Shown piece by piece: positions 7,346-7,482 of a DNA stretch of 7,482 nt (its first letter is position 1; each line of letters starts with the position of its first letter). A program made the position numbers and the translations under genes. Under the pieces are notes generated by a model. The model saw only the letters and a list, made by a program, of their open reading frames with translations. It searched no databases and was not told the DNA's origin. Source of the stretch: Dehalococcoidia bacterium (GTDB taxonomy: Bacteria > Chloroflexota > Dehalococcoidia > GIF9 > AB-539-J10); the NCBI GenBank assembly GCA_030606765.1, contig JAUWFX010000092.1:1-7482 (forward strand). Reading direction: 5' to 3'.

Positions 7346-7482
7346 CAGCGCAGCTTTTTCCTCCGCCCTACGGCGTTTACCGCAGAGACCTTATACTCAG
7401 GAATCTTGGCTAATGGGTCAAGAGCATCATTGGTGAGGATATTCGCCGCCGCTTCACGCCAGTGGAAGGGCATAAAGATAAC
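7345..7482 (-). CDS. fdhA: Formate dehydrogenase alpha subunit (molybdo/tungstopterin), C-terminal end only
   Basis: The last 45 residues of a frame entering from the right edge read VIFMPFHWREAAANILTNDA and then ALDPLAKIPEYKVSAV. This is the characteristic C-terminal cofactor-binding segment of formate dehydrogenase alpha subunits of the DMSO-reductase superfamily (bis-MGD with Mo or W), which oxidise formate or reduce CO2. The catalytic Cys/Sec, the Fe-S motifs and any signal peptide lie outside the window. The neighbouring mobA supplies its cofactor. The final residues, NAVGRRKKLR, are not typical and may result from a one-base frameshift after AV, because another frame continues with RRRAEEKAAL. 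Enzyme class is fairly secure; exact subunit type and electron acceptor cannot be judged from this fragment. Confidence 0.88.
   Translation of the reverse strand, partial: VIFMPFHWREAAANILTNDALDPLAKIPEYKVSAVNAVGRRKKLR

Overview
This is bacterial DNA of moderate GC content with tightly packed genes. A CIRCE (HrcA-type) heat-shock operator in front of groES-groEL, a small XRE-type regulator followed by a DUF72 start, a DUF2851 gene and a formate dehydrogenase next to mobA together suggest an anaerobic member of the Chloroflexota, perhaps Dehalococcoidia-like. That placement is an inference from gene content and protein flavour, not a proven identity.

Left part (1-1672): groES and groEL read leftwards. 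groEL is cut by the window edge after 403 codons. Their sigma-A-type promoter and CIRCE element lie at 1544-1604. A second promoter points the other way and fires a small helix-turn-helix gene, apparently as a leaderless mRNA. A 14-bp perfect palindrome sits between the two -35 boxes and is a candidate operator.

Middle-left (1673-3832): the HTH gene overlaps a well-placed start for a DUF72-type protein (motif VGCCGFP). That reading frame ends after 30 codons, so it looks like a decayed or deleted gene. A complete DUF2851 gene follows. Then comes a roughly 500-base stretch holding a probable small acidic, helical protein on the minus strand, a possible promoter with an overlapping palindrome, and a hairpin terminator for the operon to the right.

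Middle-right (3833-6450): a three-gene minus-strand operon encodes a tandem-CBS protein, a CPA2/NapA-type cation:proton antiporter and TsaD (tRNA t6A synthesis). The first two overlap by ATGA and the last two are 6 nt apart. The CBS protein may be a detached nucleotide-sensing regulator of the antiporter.

Right part (6451-7482): mobA reads rightwards from a good promoter through a leader with three small hairpins. It converges on the C-terminal end of a formate dehydrogenase alpha subunit reading leftwards. MobA makes the guanine-dinucleotide form of the molybdenum/tungsten cofactor that such enzymes use, so the two are functionally linked. The end of the dehydrogenase frame looks odd: either a one-base frameshift or a tiny translationally coupled ORF lies between it and mobA.

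No complete new defence or mobile system is visible. The most interesting items are the HTH/DUF72-remnant/DUF2851 cluster, the CBS-antiporter pair and the formate dehydrogenase tail.
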